Positions 1 to 8,824 are shown, counted from the first letter of the stretch. The stretch is 64,000 nt of DNA from Parafannyhessea umbonata (GCF_012844235.1 NZ_JABAGR010000009.1:35680-99679); one strand, 5' to 3'. The notes: a model not told the origin generated them from the letters alone. Numbers and translations: made by a program.

Positions 1-245
1 GCGTCGAGCCCGCGCAGCCCGTGGTTGACGTGCAGCACGTGCAGGCGCTCGCGCGCGATGCGCGCCGTGCCGCGGCCGTCGTCGATGTCGAGCTCCGACG
101 TGGCCGCCAGGAGCAGCAGCGCCGTGGAGTCCGCGCCGCCCGACACCATGAGGACGACCGGCGCGCGCAGGCTGTCGTCGCGCTTGGACGACGGCCTCTG
201 GAACCGCTGGTCGGTACGTGCGAACCTTCTGCTGACGCTTGGCAA
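1..245 (-). CDS. tilS: tRNA(Ile)-lysidine synthase TilS, N-terminal part (runs off window)
   Basis: TilS converts the wobble C of tRNA-Ile(CAU) to lysidine so that it reads AUA. About 81 residues are present. They include the PP-loop SGGADST at about residues 42-48 and the following LHVLHVNHGLRG segment near 68-79, which are family signatures for ATP binding. The chosen start is a TTG at 245 preceded by GGAGG at a five-base spacing. An internal ATG directly before the PP-loop would remove the first strand of the fold, so the TTG start is preferred. The remainder lies before the window, so the C-terminal domains cannot be checked. Confidence 0.85.
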   Translation of the reverse strand, partial: MPSVSRRFARTDQRFQRPSSKRDDSLRAPVVLMVSGGADSTALLLLAATSELDIDDGRGTARIARERLHVLHVNHGLRGLD

Positions 246-530
246 CGCTGCCTCCGTCCGGACGAGCGCCCCGCGACGCCGGGCCGCGGGCCCACCGAGG
301 TTGTCGGTGGCAAGAATGTTAGTAGCAAGTAAGTGTAGGATACGCCGACGCGGGCGAGCGCGGCACCGCGGAAACCCACGCGACACGCAGGAGGCGGAGC
401 ACGCAAGGCGCAGCTCGGGGCGGCTTGCCCGGCCCTCCGCCACGCGCCGCACACCCCCATGCACTACAATGCCAAGCTCGAAACCATCCCCGGCCGCGCG
501 TTCCGCGGCCGCCACCCCACCGGGAGCAAC
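246..530. other. Divergent intergenic region between tilS and the MBL-fold gene
   Basis: About 285 bases separate two divergent genes. It holds the tilS ribosome binding site (GGAGG near 251-255) and a GGGAG site just before the ATG at 531. No convincing additional gene was seen. The open reading frames crossing it lack ribosome binding sites and resemble frame shadows. Confidence 0.5.
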
Positions 531-1361
531 ATGACGCCTAAGATGCACCTGTACGTACTGGCCAGCGGATCCAAGGGAAACGCCGCCGTGGTCGACGGCC
601 CGCAAGGCAGCGTCCTCATCGACTGCGGCATCTCGCGCCGCGAGCTCATGCGCCGCGCGGACGCGTGCGGCTGCGACCTCGACCGCGTCACGCACGTCCT
701 CGTCACGCACGAGCACTCCGACCACACGCGCGGCCTCCCGGTGCTCAGCAACCACTTCGACGGCGAGCTCCTCGCGACGGCCGGCACCGCCGGAGGCGCA
801 AAGCCCCTGGCCAGCCTCCCGTTCACGCTCGTCACCCACAGCGAGACGCTCGAGCTCGACGGCATGGTCGTCACCACGTTCCCCACCTCGCACGACGTGG
901 CCGACCCGTTTGGCCTGCGCTTCTCCGTGCTCGACGCCGACGGCCAGATAGAGGATTCCATCGGCTGGTGCACGGACACCGGCTACCTCACCGCGGAGGC
1001 CCTCGGCCAGCTGCGCGGCGTCCGCATCCTCGGGCTCGAAAGCAACCACGACGTTCAGATGCTCGCCCACGGCCCGTACCCCGCGTGGCTGCGGGCGCGC
1101 GTCGGCGGCGACGCCGGCCACCTCTCAAACGACCAGGCCGCGGACGCCCTCCCGCTGCTCGTGACCCAGGACACGGAGACCGTCGTGGCCCTCCACCTCT
1201 CGCAGAAGAACAACCGGCCCGCCACCTGCATCCGCACGCTCGCGCAGGCCATGGGCGCCATGGTCCAGCCCGACGCGGACGGTGCGCCAGAGGCCCGCAC
1301 GCCCGACGGCCTGCTCACCATCTGCGTCGCCAGCCAGGACGAGCCCCTCGCTATCTGGTAG
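531..1361 (+). CDS. MBL-fold metallohydrolase, WalJ/YycJ-like
   Basis: This 276-residue metallo-beta-lactamase-fold protein has the zinc-binding THEHSDH motif at residues 59-65. The N-terminal LASGSKGN segment and the downstream GWCTDTGY and ESNHD segments are typical of the YycJ/WalJ group, single-domain hydrolases linked to nuclease activity and, in Firmicutes, to the WalK/WalR locus. No walKR is adjacent here, so the role is inferred from family alone. The ATG at 531 follows GGGAG. A second in-frame ATG at 543 is possible, but the first is better placed relative to the Shine-Dalgarno. The 3' end overlaps the convergent MATE gene by 11 bases. Confidence 0.85.
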   Translation: MTPKMHLYVLASGSKGNAAVVDGPQGSVLIDCGISRRELMRRADACGCDLDRVTHVLVTHEHSDHTRGLPVLSNHFDGELLATAGTAGGAKPLASLPFTLVTHSETLELDGMVVTTFPTSHDVADPFGLRFSVLDADGQIEDSIGWCTDTGYLTAEALGQLRGVRILGLESNHDVQMLAHGPYPAWLRARVGGDAGHLSNDQAADALPLLVTQDTETVVALHLSQKNNRPATCIRTLAQAMGAMVQPDADGAPEARTPDGLLTICVASQDEPLAIW

Positions 1362-2676
1362 CGGCCTCCCGCTCGCGCAGCTCGCGCCCAAGCCCAATCG
1401 TCATCGGGATGGCGACGCTCACGGTGACTACGTCCGCCACGGACTGCGCGGCCTCCACGCCCGCCAGCCCAAACAGGCGCGACATGATCGCGACGGCCGG
1501 CGCCAGCGCAAGCCCCAGCCTGCACAGCCCCAGAAACGTTGCCCGCCACATGCGGCCCGTCGTCTGCAGCGCAAAGTTCGTGATCATCGCAACGCCGGTC
1601 AGCGCAAGCGTCACGCTCTGAAACCGCAGCGTCACGGTTGCGATCCTTATGACCTCGGGATCGTTTCTGAACACGCCCACGATCTGCGGGGCAAACGCAA
1701 ACGTCACCGTGCACACCACCGCGACGATCCCAAACGCGGCCCGGTGCGCAAAGCGCATCCCCTCGCGCACGCGCCCGTAGCGGCCCGCGCCGTAGTTGTA
1801 GCCGCACACGGGCTGGAACCCCTGCCCAATGCCAATCTGGATGTAGTTGCCAAAGCTCACTATGCGCTGCACTATGGCGATGGCCGCGATGGCGGCGTCT
1901 CCAAATGGGCGGGCGGCGTTGTTCAGCACCGTGATCGCAAACCCGCCCACCAGCTGCCTGGCCAGGGACGGAAGCCCGCCGTTGTTCACCTCGCGCGCAA
2001 TGTCGCGCCCGCCGGCAAGCGCCCCAATCGAAAGGTGTGCCACGTGGCTTCTCTGCATGCCCGCCACAAGCAGGCAGAAGCTCACAAACTGGCAGATGAT
2101 CGTCGCCAGCCCCGCGCCGGCGATACCCAGCCCCGCAACAAATATCAAGAGCGGGGCCAACCCAAAGTTAAGCACCGCACCGGACACAAACGCCACCATG
2201 GCGTACGCAGACTCGCCCTCAAAGCGCAGCTGCTGGTTCAGCGTCAGCGCGGCGCACATCCACGGCGCACCAACTAGGATCAGCCCAATGTAGGTCCGCG
2301 CGTACGGCAGAATCGTGGGCGTCGAGCCGGCCAGCACGCACAGCGGAACCAAGAACGCGTGCCCCAGCACGGCAATCGCCACGCCGCACCCAAACGATGC
2401 GGTAACGCCCACGGACGCCATCGTGTCCGCCATGCGCTGGTTCTGCATCCCCAGATACCTCGACATCGCGTTGCCCGTCCCCTGCCCAAAGTAGAACCCG
2501 ACGGCCTGGATCAGCGTCATCACCACAAACGCCACGCCGATCGCGCCCTCGGCAGAGGTGGAGATCCGCCCAATAAAGAACGTGTCCGCCAGGTTGTAGA
2601 TCGTGGTCACCAGATTCGACACGATCGACGGCCAGGCAAGCGAAAGAACCAGCCGCGGAATGGGGCTCTCCGTCAT
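1351..2676 (-). CDS. MATE family multidrug/Na+ antiporter
   Basis: The protein is a polytopic membrane exporter of about 441 residues, the usual MATE length, with about twelve hydrophobic segments. It opens with a PRLVLSLAWPSIVSNLVTT-type first helix and a YNLADTFFIG segment typical of the NorM/DinF-like families, which exchange cations for drugs or metabolites. The frame stays open up to 2871, but the extra 65 residues are Arg/Gly-rich and unlike any MATE leader, so the ATG at 2676 is preferred even though no strong ribosome binding site precedes it. A GTG further upstream cannot be excluded. The substrate cannot be read from sequence. Confidence 0.85.
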   Translation of the reverse strand: MTESPIPRLVLSLAWPSIVSNLVTTIYNLADTFFIGRISTSAEGAIGVAFVVMTLIQAVGFYFGQGTGNAMSRYLGMQNQRMADTMASVGVTASFGCGVAIAVLGHAFLVPLCVLAGSTPTILPYARTYIGLILVGAPWMCAALTLNQQLRFEGESAYAMVAFVSGAVLNFGLAPLLIFVAGLGIAGAGLATIICQFVSFCLLVAGMQRSHVAHLSIGALAGGRDIAREVNNGGLPSLARQLVGGFAITVLNNAARPFGDAAIAAIAIVQRIVSFGNYIQIGIGQGFQPVCGYNYGAGRYGRVREGMRFAHRAAFGIVAVVCTVTFAFAPQIVGVFRNDPEVIRIATVTLRFQSVTLALTGVAMITNFALQTTGRMWRATFLGLCRLGLALAPAVAIMSRLFGLAGVEAAQSVADVVTVSVAIPMTIGLGRELREREAATR

Positions 2677-3027
2677 CTGGCGATACTTTCGCGCGGCCGT
2701 GCCGCTCAGCCCGCCTGTCGCACCGGCTCGCCCTGGCTCCCCGGCCTCACGCGTCTTCTCCACCCAGCAGGACTTCCCCTCGACTCCACGCGGCGGCAGC
2801 CACAGCGCCAGCCACCCGCAAAACTTCTTTCCACCACGATACCGCACGGCCCCGCCGCGCATCCCCGCCATGTCCCCACAACAAGGCGCGCGGGCGAGAA
2901 GAACGCGCTGTCTCGCCCCAATTGTTATAGAAATTGCAGCTATTCTCTCGCGGCAACACTAATGTGCGTGTCGAGGTGTCATATCCTAGTGCGGTCAAGC
3001 AGAGCCCTCGCACAGAAGGAGAGTCCC
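2677..3027. other. Divergent intergenic region with promoters for MATE and the 3028 gene
   Basis: These 351 bases lie between the preferred MATE start and the next gene on the plus strand. The part from 2900 to 3000 is AT-richer than its surroundings and probably contains the promoters. GAAGGAGAG just before 3028 is the ribosome binding site of the downstream gene. No gene is supported here except a possible N-terminal extension of the MATE frame. Confidence 0.4.
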
Positions 3028-3441
3028 ATGTCCGATCCCAAGAAGCAGCTCGCCGGCGCCGTCGTCGCCCTCGGCGCCACCATCACCGAGGCCATGGACG
3101 CCGTCCCCGGCTTCGTCCCCTGCGGCACGCCCGCCCAGGTCATCGTCGATGCCATCCGCACCTACGCGGACGGCGACGACGCCTCGGCAACCGGCACCGC
3201 CCAGGACGTCCTCGGCTTCGTCCAGCACGTCAGCGAGCACCGCGGCGTCACCGCCCACCAGGTGGCAGACGTGGACGCGCTCTCCGCCGAGCAGTCCCAG
3301 CTCGCCCAGAAGGTCGTCGCCCTCGCCACCTCCGCAGAGGCCGCGTCGCTCGACCCCGCCCGCACGGAGTGGATGTACCGCGCGCTCGGCGCGCTCGAGC
3401 CCGGCAGCGCCAAGGCGGCGGACCTCCTCGCCCAGGCGTAA
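3028..3441 (+). CDS. Conserved-looking small protein of unknown function
   Basis: This 137-residue Ala-rich, probably helical, cytosolic protein has an excellent ribosome binding site (GAAGGAGAG, eight bases before the ATG) and its own terminator. That is good evidence that it is expressed as a single-gene unit. There is no signal peptide, membrane segment or recognisable motif. A PGFVPCGTP segment near residues 27-35 contains the only cysteine. I do not recognise the family. Neighbours (a MATE exporter and an iron alcohol dehydrogenase, each in its own unit) give no functional hint. Confidence 0.75.
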   Translation: MSDPKKQLAGAVVALGATITEAMDAVPGFVPCGTPAQVIVDAIRTYADGDDASATGTAQDVLGFVQHVSEHRGVTAHQVADVDALSAEQSQLAQKVVALATSAEAASLDPARTEWMYRALGALEPGSAKAADLLAQA

Positions 3442-3470
3442 CGTCCCACGCGCCCCGCGCCCGCACGCAC

Positions 3471-3510
3471 AAGGGGGGCCCGTCGGCATTTCGCCGGCGG
3501 GCTCCCCTTT
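3471..3510 (+). terminator. Rho-independent terminator after the 3028 gene
   Basis: A long GC stem has its 5' arm starting AAGGGGGGCCCG and its 3' arm ending GGGCTCCCCTT, with a short ATTTC loop, followed by TCGCTC. It lies 29 bases after the stop and could serve both this gene and the convergent alcohol dehydrogenase. Confidence 0.75.
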
Positions 3511-3556
3511 CGCTCAAACTCGGCCTATGCGGCCACTCGCGTCTCCGCGCGCTTCG

Positions 3557-4783
3557 TTAGAAGTTCACGGGCTCGTCGTAGTAGCAGCAGGTCAGAATCT
3601 TCTCGAAGTCCTCGGGCTTCGTCTCGCGCGGGTTCTCGGGCGTGCAGGCGTCCAGCGCGGCGTTCGCGGCGATCTGGGGCAGCTTCTCCTTGAACTCGGC
3701 CTCGGAGACCATCACGGGCTCGCCCGTGGCGTCGGCCTTCACGCCGCCGTTCGCGTAGTTCTTGATGCCCTGCGGAATGTTCAGCTTGTCGTTCATGTTG
3801 CGGATCTCCTGGACCAGGGAGTCGACGAGCTGGTCGTCGGTCTCGCCCGGCAGGTGCAGAATCTCCTTGGCAACGTACGCGTAGCGCTCCTTGGCGCGGG
3901 AGTCCTTGGAGTTCCACTGGATGGCCTTGCCCAGGTACATGGCGTTCGCGCAGCCGTGGATGATGTGGCCGTTCTCAAAGGCCGCGCCGGTCTTGTGCGC
4001 CATGGAGTGCACGATGCCCAGCAGGCCAGAAGAGAACGCGATGCCGGCAAGGCACTGCGCCTCGTGCATGTGCTGACGGGCCTCCTTGTCGCCGGTGTAG
4101 GAAATCGGCAGCCAGTGGTGAATCTCGCGGATGCCGTGCAGGGCGTCGGCATCGGTGAACATGGAGGCCGCCGTCGAGACGTACGCCTCCAGGCAGTGGG
4201 TCAGCGCGTCCATGCCGGTGTGCGCGCACAGCTTCGCGGGCATGCTGTAGGTCAGCTCGGGGTCGACGATAGCCACGTCAGGCGTGATCTCGAAGTCGGC
4301 AATCGGGTACTTGATGCCCTTGTGGTAGTCGGTGATGATGCTGAACGCGGTCACCTCGGTCGCGGTGCCAGACGTAGAGCTGATCGCGCAGAAGTGGGCC
4401 TTGTGGCGCAGCTCGGGAATGCCAAAGACCTTGCACATGTCCTCGAAGGTGCACTCGGGGTACTCGTACTTGATCCACATGGCCTTCGCGGCGTCAATGG
4501 GCGAGCCGCCGCCAATTGCAATGATCCAGTCGGGGCCAAACTCCTGCATGAAGGCAGCGCCCTTCATGACGGTCTCGACGGACGGGTCAGACTCGACGCC
4601 CTCAAACAGCTTCACCTCGAAGCCGGCGTCCTCCAGGTCCTTCTGGACGTCCTGAAGGAATCCGCCGCGGCGCATGCTGTGTCCGCCAGAGACGATGACG
4701 GCCTTCTTGCCCTTCAGGTTCTTGACCTCGTGGCGAGACCCCTCGCCAAAGTACAGATCACGCGGGTTGGTAAAACGGCCCAT
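3557..4783 (-). CDS. Iron-containing (class III) alcohol dehydrogenase
   Basis: The protein has 408 residues and oxidises or reduces short-chain alcohols and aldehydes with NAD(P). The nucleotide-binding GGGSPIDAAKA stretch lies at residues 91-101. The DALTHCLEAY segment and the His-rich HSMAHKTGAAFENGHIIHG segment supply the metal-coordinating Asp and His residues of the Fe-ADH family. The ATG at 4783 follows GGGAG. Forty-five upstream in-frame codons are ignored because they run through an AT-rich regulatory stretch. It is monocistronic and probably fermentative (butanol, 1,3-propanediol or lactaldehyde type); the substrate is not determinable from sequence. Confidence 0.9.
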   Translation of the reverse strand: MGRFTNPRDLYFGEGSRHEVKNLKGKKAVIVSGGHSMRRGGFLQDVQKDLEDAGFEVKLFEGVESDPSVETVMKGAAFMQEFGPDWIIAIGGGSPIDAAKAMWIKYEYPECTFEDMCKVFGIPELRHKAHFCAISSTSGTATEVTAFSIITDYHKGIKYPIADFEITPDVAIVDPELTYSMPAKLCAHTGMDALTHCLEAYVSTAASMFTDADALHGIREIHHWLPISYTGDKEARQHMHEAQCLAGIAFSSGLLGIVHSMAHKTGAAFENGHIIHGCANAMYLGKAIQWNSKDSRAKERYAYVAKEILHLPGETDDQLVDSLVQEIRNMNDKLNIPQGIKNYANGGVKADATGEPVMVSEAEFKEKLPQIAANAALDACTPENPRETKPEDFEKILTCCYYDEPVNF

Positions 4784-4879
4784 AGTAAGCTCCCTACGCT
4801 TGTGCCCGCCGCCTCGTGCGACAGGCTGGTTTCCGTACACACGTAGGCATATCACATTCCGTCGCCCCCGTCGGTAACT

Positions 4880-4911
4880 ATTCGGTAATAATGTCCTAAA
4901 AATTGCCGAAT
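4880..4911. promoter_or_regulatory. Inverted repeat upstream of the Fe-ADH gene
   Basis: ATTCGGTAA (4880-4888) and TTGCCGAAT (4903-4911) form a dyad with one mismatch, about 100 bases upstream of the dehydrogenase start in the AT-rich promoter zone. Position and symmetry suggest an operator. It does not match the Rex consensus, so the regulator is unknown. Confidence 0.4.
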
Positions 4912-4963
4912 GAAGCATTAAAATGAATTGAACCTAAGCAAAGGGCAAAATTTATTGAAAATA

Positions 4964-4987
4964 GTTGTCCATCAATCAGTGGACAAC
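4964..4987. promoter_or_regulatory. Hairpin between Fe-ADH and the radical SAM gene
   Basis: A perfect eight-base stem, GTTGTCCA and TGGACAAC with an eight-base loop, lies about 40 bases before the radical SAM start. There is no T-run, so an operator or 5' leader hairpin is more likely than a terminator. Confidence 0.35.
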
Positions 4988-5028
4988 CCACCACGCGGAA
5001 CTCCGCGCACAGGGAGGGCGAGAAGAGC

Positions 5029-5805
5029 ATGGCCACGTTCCTCAATGACAGTCCCGTCTTTGGGCCGGTCCGCAGCAGGCGCCTCGGGGTCTCCCTCGGC
5101 GTGAACCTCATGCCCTCGACGGGCAAGATCTGCACGTTCGACTGCATCTACTGCGAAAACGGCTTCAACTCCCAAAGGCGCACGCGCGACGGCTACGCCA
5201 CCCTCGAGGACGTCACCTCGGGGCTCCGTGCCTCGCTCGAGCTCATGGCCTCGGACGACGACCTGCCAGACGTCATCACCTTCGCCGGCAACGGCGAACC
5301 CACGGCAAGCCCCATCTTCCCCAAGGCGGTCGAGGCCGCAATCGCGCTTCGCGACGAGCTCGCGCCGGCCGCAAAGATCGCCGTGCTCTCAAACGGCACG
5401 TTCGCGGACAGGCCCGCCGTCCGCGACGCCCTGCTCAAGGTGGACGACAACATCCTCAAGCTCGACGCCCACGCAGACGCCCTCGCCCGCGCGCTCGATA
5501 GGCCCAACATCCCCTACTCCGTGGAGCACCAGGTACAGGCGTACGCCGCGTTCGACGGCCACGTCATCGTCCAGACCATCTTCCTCGAAGGCACGTTCGA
5601 GGGCCGCGACGTCTCCAACACCTCGTACGACCAGGTCAGCGAGTGGCTCGAGGACGTCAAGCGCATCGCCCCGCAGTACGCCACCATCTACACCATCGCC
5701 CGCGACACCCCCGCGCCGGACCTCTGCAAGGCCAGCCGCAAGACCATGGACGCCATCGCAGACCGCGTCCGCGCCGCCGGCATCCGCTGCCAAGTCTCCT
5801 ACTAG
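5029..5805 (+). CDS. Radical SAM protein
   Basis: The protein has 258 residues. The 4Fe-4S and S-adenosylmethionine site is seen as CTFDCIYC near residues 36-43, the canonical C-x3-C-x2-C spacing. The SAM-binding GNGEPT segment near residue 88 and a following LSNGT segment are typical of the small single-domain radical SAM family with this N-terminal layout. No auxiliary cluster domain or SPASM Cys cluster is present, and the substrate is not evident. The start is an ATG with a GGGAGGGCGAGAAG leader. It is followed without a clear terminator by the palindrome upstream of the ATPase gene. Confidence 0.85.
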   Translation: MATFLNDSPVFGPVRSRRLGVSLGVNLMPSTGKICTFDCIYCENGFNSQRRTRDGYATLEDVTSGLRASLELMASDDDLPDVITFAGNGEPTASPIFPKAVEAAIALRDELAPAAKIAVLSNGTFADRPAVRDALLKVDDNILKLDAHADALARALDRPNIPYSVEHQVQAYAAFDGHVIVQTIFLEGTFEGRDVSNTSYDQVSEWLEDVKRIAPQYATIYTIARDTPAPDLCKASRKTMDAIADRVRAAGIRCQVSY

Positions 5806-5852
5806 CCCCGGCACCCAGCGCCCACGCCGCAAGTGTCATTTTTCGCCATCTA

Positions 5853-5928
5853 CCTGCACTTCTCAACATACTGAGTAAATTTACTCAGTATGTTGAGTAT
5901 ACTTACTCAATACGTTGAGAAGTGCAGG
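5853..5928. promoter_or_regulatory. Large compound palindrome with promoter for the ATPase gene
   Basis: Nested symmetry covers the whole region. An inner perfect 36-base palindrome (5862-5897; half-site CTCAACATACTGAGTAAA) sits inside an outer pair of 26-base arms, 5853-5878 and 5903-5928, with two mismatches. The ACTCA-type half-site therefore occurs three times. A TATACT -10 element (5898-5903) lies between the second and third half-sites, and the outer right arm touches the GGGAGG ribosome binding site. The arrangement suggests repression by a dimeric or tetrameric regulator, or an mRNA leader hairpin. Confidence 0.65.
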
Positions 5929-5937
5929 GAGGCCAGC

Positions 5938-7131
5938 ATGTTCCAGAGGCACCAGGTGCAGATAATCGTCTCACGCATGCGCGAGGTCGAAAACCCGCTC
6001 ATCCAGGTGGTCGTGGGCCCAAGGCAAACGGGAAAGAGCACCATGCTCACGCAGGCGCTCGATCAAATCGACCTGGAGCATAGCTACGTCAGCTCGGATG
6101 ACGCCATCGTGCCCAGCGCGGAGTGGCTGCAGACAGAGTGGCAGCAGGCACGCAACATGACGGGCGGCGGCAAGCGCCCCGTGGTCCTGGTCGTGGACGA
6201 GGTCCAGAAGATCCCGCACTGGCCAACGGTCGTGAAGGGTCTCTACGATGCCGACCGCCGCAACGGCACGCCCGTACGCGCAGTGCTCAGCGGCTCGTCC
6301 TCCCCGCTGCCGCACGGGGGTCTGGAGGATTCCCTCATGGGTCGCTTCGAGCTCATCAGGTCGCCCCACTGGAGCCTCGAGGAGTGCTCGCAAGCGTTTG
6401 GGTACAGCCTGGAAGACTACCTCTACCTCGGCGGCTACCCGGGGGCGGCCATCTTCGCAAAGGACGAGAAGCGCTGGGCCTCGTACGTGCGCGACACGAT
6501 AATCGAGCCCACCATCTCGCAGGACGTCCTCGCGCTCGGCCAGGTGCGCAAGCCCGCGCTCATGCGCGCCCTCTTCCGGCTGGGCGCCACGTACTCCGGC
6601 CAGGAGCTCTCGTACAACAAGATGCTCGGCCAGCTGCAGGACGCGGGCAACACCACCACGCTCGCCCACTACCTCGATCTCCTTGGCAAGGCAGGCGTGC
6701 TCTGCGCGCTTCCCAAGTACGACGAGAAGCCCGTCACACGCCGCAAGAGCTCCCCGCGTCTCATGGTGTACGACACGTCGCTCATGACGGCAACGGATGG
6801 GCTTGGCAGGGCAACGTACGCCGCGGATAGCGCGCGGCGCGGTCACCTCGTCGAATCGGCCGTCGGCGCCCGTCTTCTTGCGCGCGCGCCTGAGGAGGGC
6901 TTCAGCCTCTTCTGGTGGCGCGAGGGTACGAACGAGGTCGGCTTCGTGGCCGTCAGAAACGCTTCGATCTCCGCAATCGAGGTCAAGGGCGGCAGCGAGT
7001 CTCGTCAGGGCGGCATGGCGCAGTTCCTCTCCCGGCACCCCCAGGCAAAGCGCATCGTCGTGGGCGGCAGTTCCTCTGGAGCCTGCACCTTGGACGATTT
7101 CCTCCGTGATCGCGTGCCCCTTTTCTACTAG
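5938..7131 (+). CDS. AAA family ATPase with DUF4143 domain
   Basis: The protein has 397 residues. The Walker A motif GPRQTGKST is at residues 27-35, and the Walker B VVLVVDEVQKIP lies near 84-95. After a sensor-like LSGSS come the LGGYPG segment and the C-terminal DUF4143 restriction-endonuclease-like part ending with an AIEVKGG stretch. These ATPases are widespread, often single genes of uncertain role. An addiction, defence or nucleic-acid-linked function has been suggested from context. The ATG at 5938 follows GGGAGG. An earlier in-frame ATG at 5890 lies inside the palindrome and is rejected. Confidence 0.85.
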   Translation: MFQRHQVQIIVSRMREVENPLIQVVVGPRQTGKSTMLTQALDQIDLEHSYVSSDDAIVPSAEWLQTEWQQARNMTGGGKRPVVLVVDEVQKIPHWPTVVKGLYDADRRNGTPVRAVLSGSSSPLPHGGLEDSLMGRFELIRSPHWSLEECSQAFGYSLEDYLYLGGYPGAAIFAKDEKRWASYVRDTIIEPTISQDVLALGQVRKPALMRALFRLGATYSGQELSYNKMLGQLQDAGNTTTLAHYLDLLGKAGVLCALPKYDEKPVTRRKSSPRLMVYDTSLMTATDGLGRATYAADSARRGHLVESAVGARLLARAPEEGFSLFWWREGTNEVGFVAVRNASISAIEVKGGSESRQGGMAQFLSRHPQAKRIVVGGSSSGACTLDDFLRDRVPLFY

Positions 7132-7676
7132 GACTTCTGCCAGGAGCGCTTTCGCTGCCGTAGCATCGCACGTGCCCTCCTCGCTCGTGTCAAGTCGTAA
7201 GCGCAAGAACTCGGGACCGACTGGCGCATCTTCCTCAGGCGCATCTGACCATGGCGGAACGCTTCCCAGCCTTAGCCTTAGCGTCTCATGCATGCTCTCG
7301 TAAGATGTGCCGGACTTCCTGGCACAATTGCGATGCCGAAAATACGTAATGCAGCCGCAGGAGCGCGCCCACCGTTGAAGCATCGCGCGACAGAATCGCG
7401 CGCATGGGATTCCACCAGATTTCGGAGATTGCCGATAAGATCATGGGCGACGTCCGCCCTCGTGTTGACGACCTGTCGGGCCTCTAGCTCCCAATGCAAC
7501 AATCCCAATCTTCTATAGACCTGGCTTACGAGAAGAGAATCGGGGCTCAGGTGGGCAATCCCCCTCAGTCCCGACTCATGCATGCCACGTTCCAGTCCGT
7601 TCAGTCTCTAGAAGTAACCACCGACCGGACGCTTTTTTAACCAATGAACACGCGCGGGCCTTTCGCACGCAAGAGC
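7132..7676. other. Gene-poor segment, possible gene remnant
   Basis: These 545 bases follow the ATPase. GC content is slightly lower than in flanking genes. The longest minus-strand frame (7278-7583) and short plus-strand frames lack good ribosome binding sites and have no recognisable domain. They may be the debris of a decayed gene. No terminator-like hairpin or repeat stands out. Confidence 0.4.
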
Positions 7677-8663
7677 TTATGCGCGCACCTCAAACGGGGT
7701 CTCCTCCCCGCGGCTGAACGCCAAAAGCGCGCCGGCGGAGTTAAAGATCATGGCGCGCACGTCCTCTGCGGTGTAGAACGCCATGTGCGGCGACACGATT
7801 ACGTTGGGGAACGCCATCAGCACGCTGCGGTCGCGGTTGGGCAGCGCGTCGCGGCTGAGGTCGCGGTAGTACAGGTCCGCCTCGTTCTCTATGGTGTCGA
7901 GCGCCGCGGCCCCCACCTTGCCAGACTCGACGGCCGCTACCAGGGCCTCCGTGTCCACCAGCATGCCGCGCGCGGCGTTCACCAGCACCACGCCGTCCTT
8001 CATCTTGGCAAACGCCGCCGAGTCGAGCATGTGGTAATTCTCGGCCAGGCCGGGCGCGTGCAGCGTGATGGCGTCGGACTGCGCAAGCAGCGTGTCAAGG
8101 TCGACGTACGTGGCGTGCGCGCGCACGTCGTCGTTGGGATACGGGTCGTACGCCAGGATCTTGCAGCCAAAGCCGCTTAGGTGGCGCACCACCGTGGAGC
8201 CTATGCGCCCCGTGCCGATGACGCCCACCGTGGAGGTGGAGATGTCCTTTCCCAGCTTGCCGCGCAGGCCAAAGTCCTGCGCCGCGGAGTGGCGGGCCAG
8301 CAGCTTGACCTTGCGCTGCGCCATGAGCATCAGCATGATGGCGTAGTTGGCGACGCCCTCGGGCGGGTACGGCGCGTTGGAGACGCGCATGCCCAGCTCG
8401 CGGGCGTGGGCAACGTCGATGTGCTCGTAGCCGATGGTGCGCGTGGAGAGGTAGCGCACGCCCTGCGCCCAGAACGCGTCCAGCAGCTCCGCCGGCATGG
8501 GGTTGGTGATTATGCACAGCGCGTCGTGCCCCGCGGCAAGGTGGGCGTTCTCTAGCGTGGGATACTCGCTCGTCCAGTCGAACTCGAAGCCCATCTGGCT
8601 CGCAGCTTCCTGCATGTACCCAAGCTCGTCGTATTCGCGCAGCGCGTAGGCAAAAAGCCTCAT
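7677..8663 (-). CDS. D-isomer-specific 2-hydroxyacid dehydrogenase (D-lactate dehydrogenase-like)
   Basis: The protein has 328 residues and interconverts a 2-oxoacid and D-2-hydroxyacid with NADH; pyruvate to D-lactate is the most likely reaction. The substrate-domain signature STRTIGYEHID is followed by VSNAPYPPEGVANYA. The Rossmann motif GTGRIG lies near residue 150, then come the catalytic Arg in VNAARG, the Glu in the TIENE segment and the His in SPHMAFYT. The overall pattern is close to the VanH/LdhA group. The ATG at 8663 is preceded by GGGGGAGG. No vanA-like ligase is adjacent, so fermentation is the better guess. Confidence 0.85.
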   Translation of the reverse strand: MRLFAYALREYDELGYMQEAASQMGFEFDWTSEYPTLENAHLAAGHDALCIITNPMPAELLDAFWAQGVRYLSTRTIGYEHIDVAHARELGMRVSNAPYPPEGVANYAIMLMLMAQRKVKLLARHSAAQDFGLRGKLGKDISTSTVGVIGTGRIGSTVVRHLSGFGCKILAYDPYPNDDVRAHATYVDLDTLLAQSDAITLHAPGLAENYHMLDSAAFAKMKDGVVLVNAARGMLVDTEALVAAVESGKVGAAALDTIENEADLYYRDLSRDALPNRDRSVLMAFPNVIVSPHMAFYTAEDVRAMIFNSAGALLAFSRGEETPFEVRA

Positions 8664-8802
8664 GAGAAGAACCTCCCCCGGTAGTTGGCGGTTCGCCTTG
8701 GCCGTGCGCCCCTTGCGCGCCGCGGCCGCGCATCCGCCGCCGCAGACGGCTCCGCGGCACGTGGCTCCATATTAGTTGACGCGCCGCGTCGCGCGCGAAG
8801 CG

Positions 8803-8824
8803 TGCCTATACGTTAACGTTGGCA
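8803..8824. promoter_or_regulatory. Dyad operator candidate upstream of the 2-hydroxyacid dehydrogenase gene
   Basis: TGCC and GGCA flank a central perfect ACGTTAACGT palindrome, about 140 bases upstream of the dehydrogenase start. The symmetry and position suggest a repressor site; no family can be named. Confidence 0.35.

Noticed and set aside
1351..2871. Longer MATE protein starting at 2871
   Set aside because: The additional 65 residues are Gly/Arg-rich, unlike any MATE N-terminus. The start at 2676 gives the normal family length.
5971..7383. Long minus-strand frame opposite the AAA ATPase
   Set aside because: It overlaps the whole ATPase, whose Walker motifs and ribosome site are clear. 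The antisense product is low-complexity.
7278..7583. 101-residue minus-strand frame in the gap after the ATPase
   Set aside because: No ribosome binding site and no recognised domain. Kept only as a possible remnant.
7677..8663. VanH vancomycin-resistance dehydrogenase
   Set aside because: The sequence has VanH-like features, but no D-Ala-D-Lac ligase, VanX or two-component system is adjacent. A fermentative D-lactate-type enzyme is simpler.
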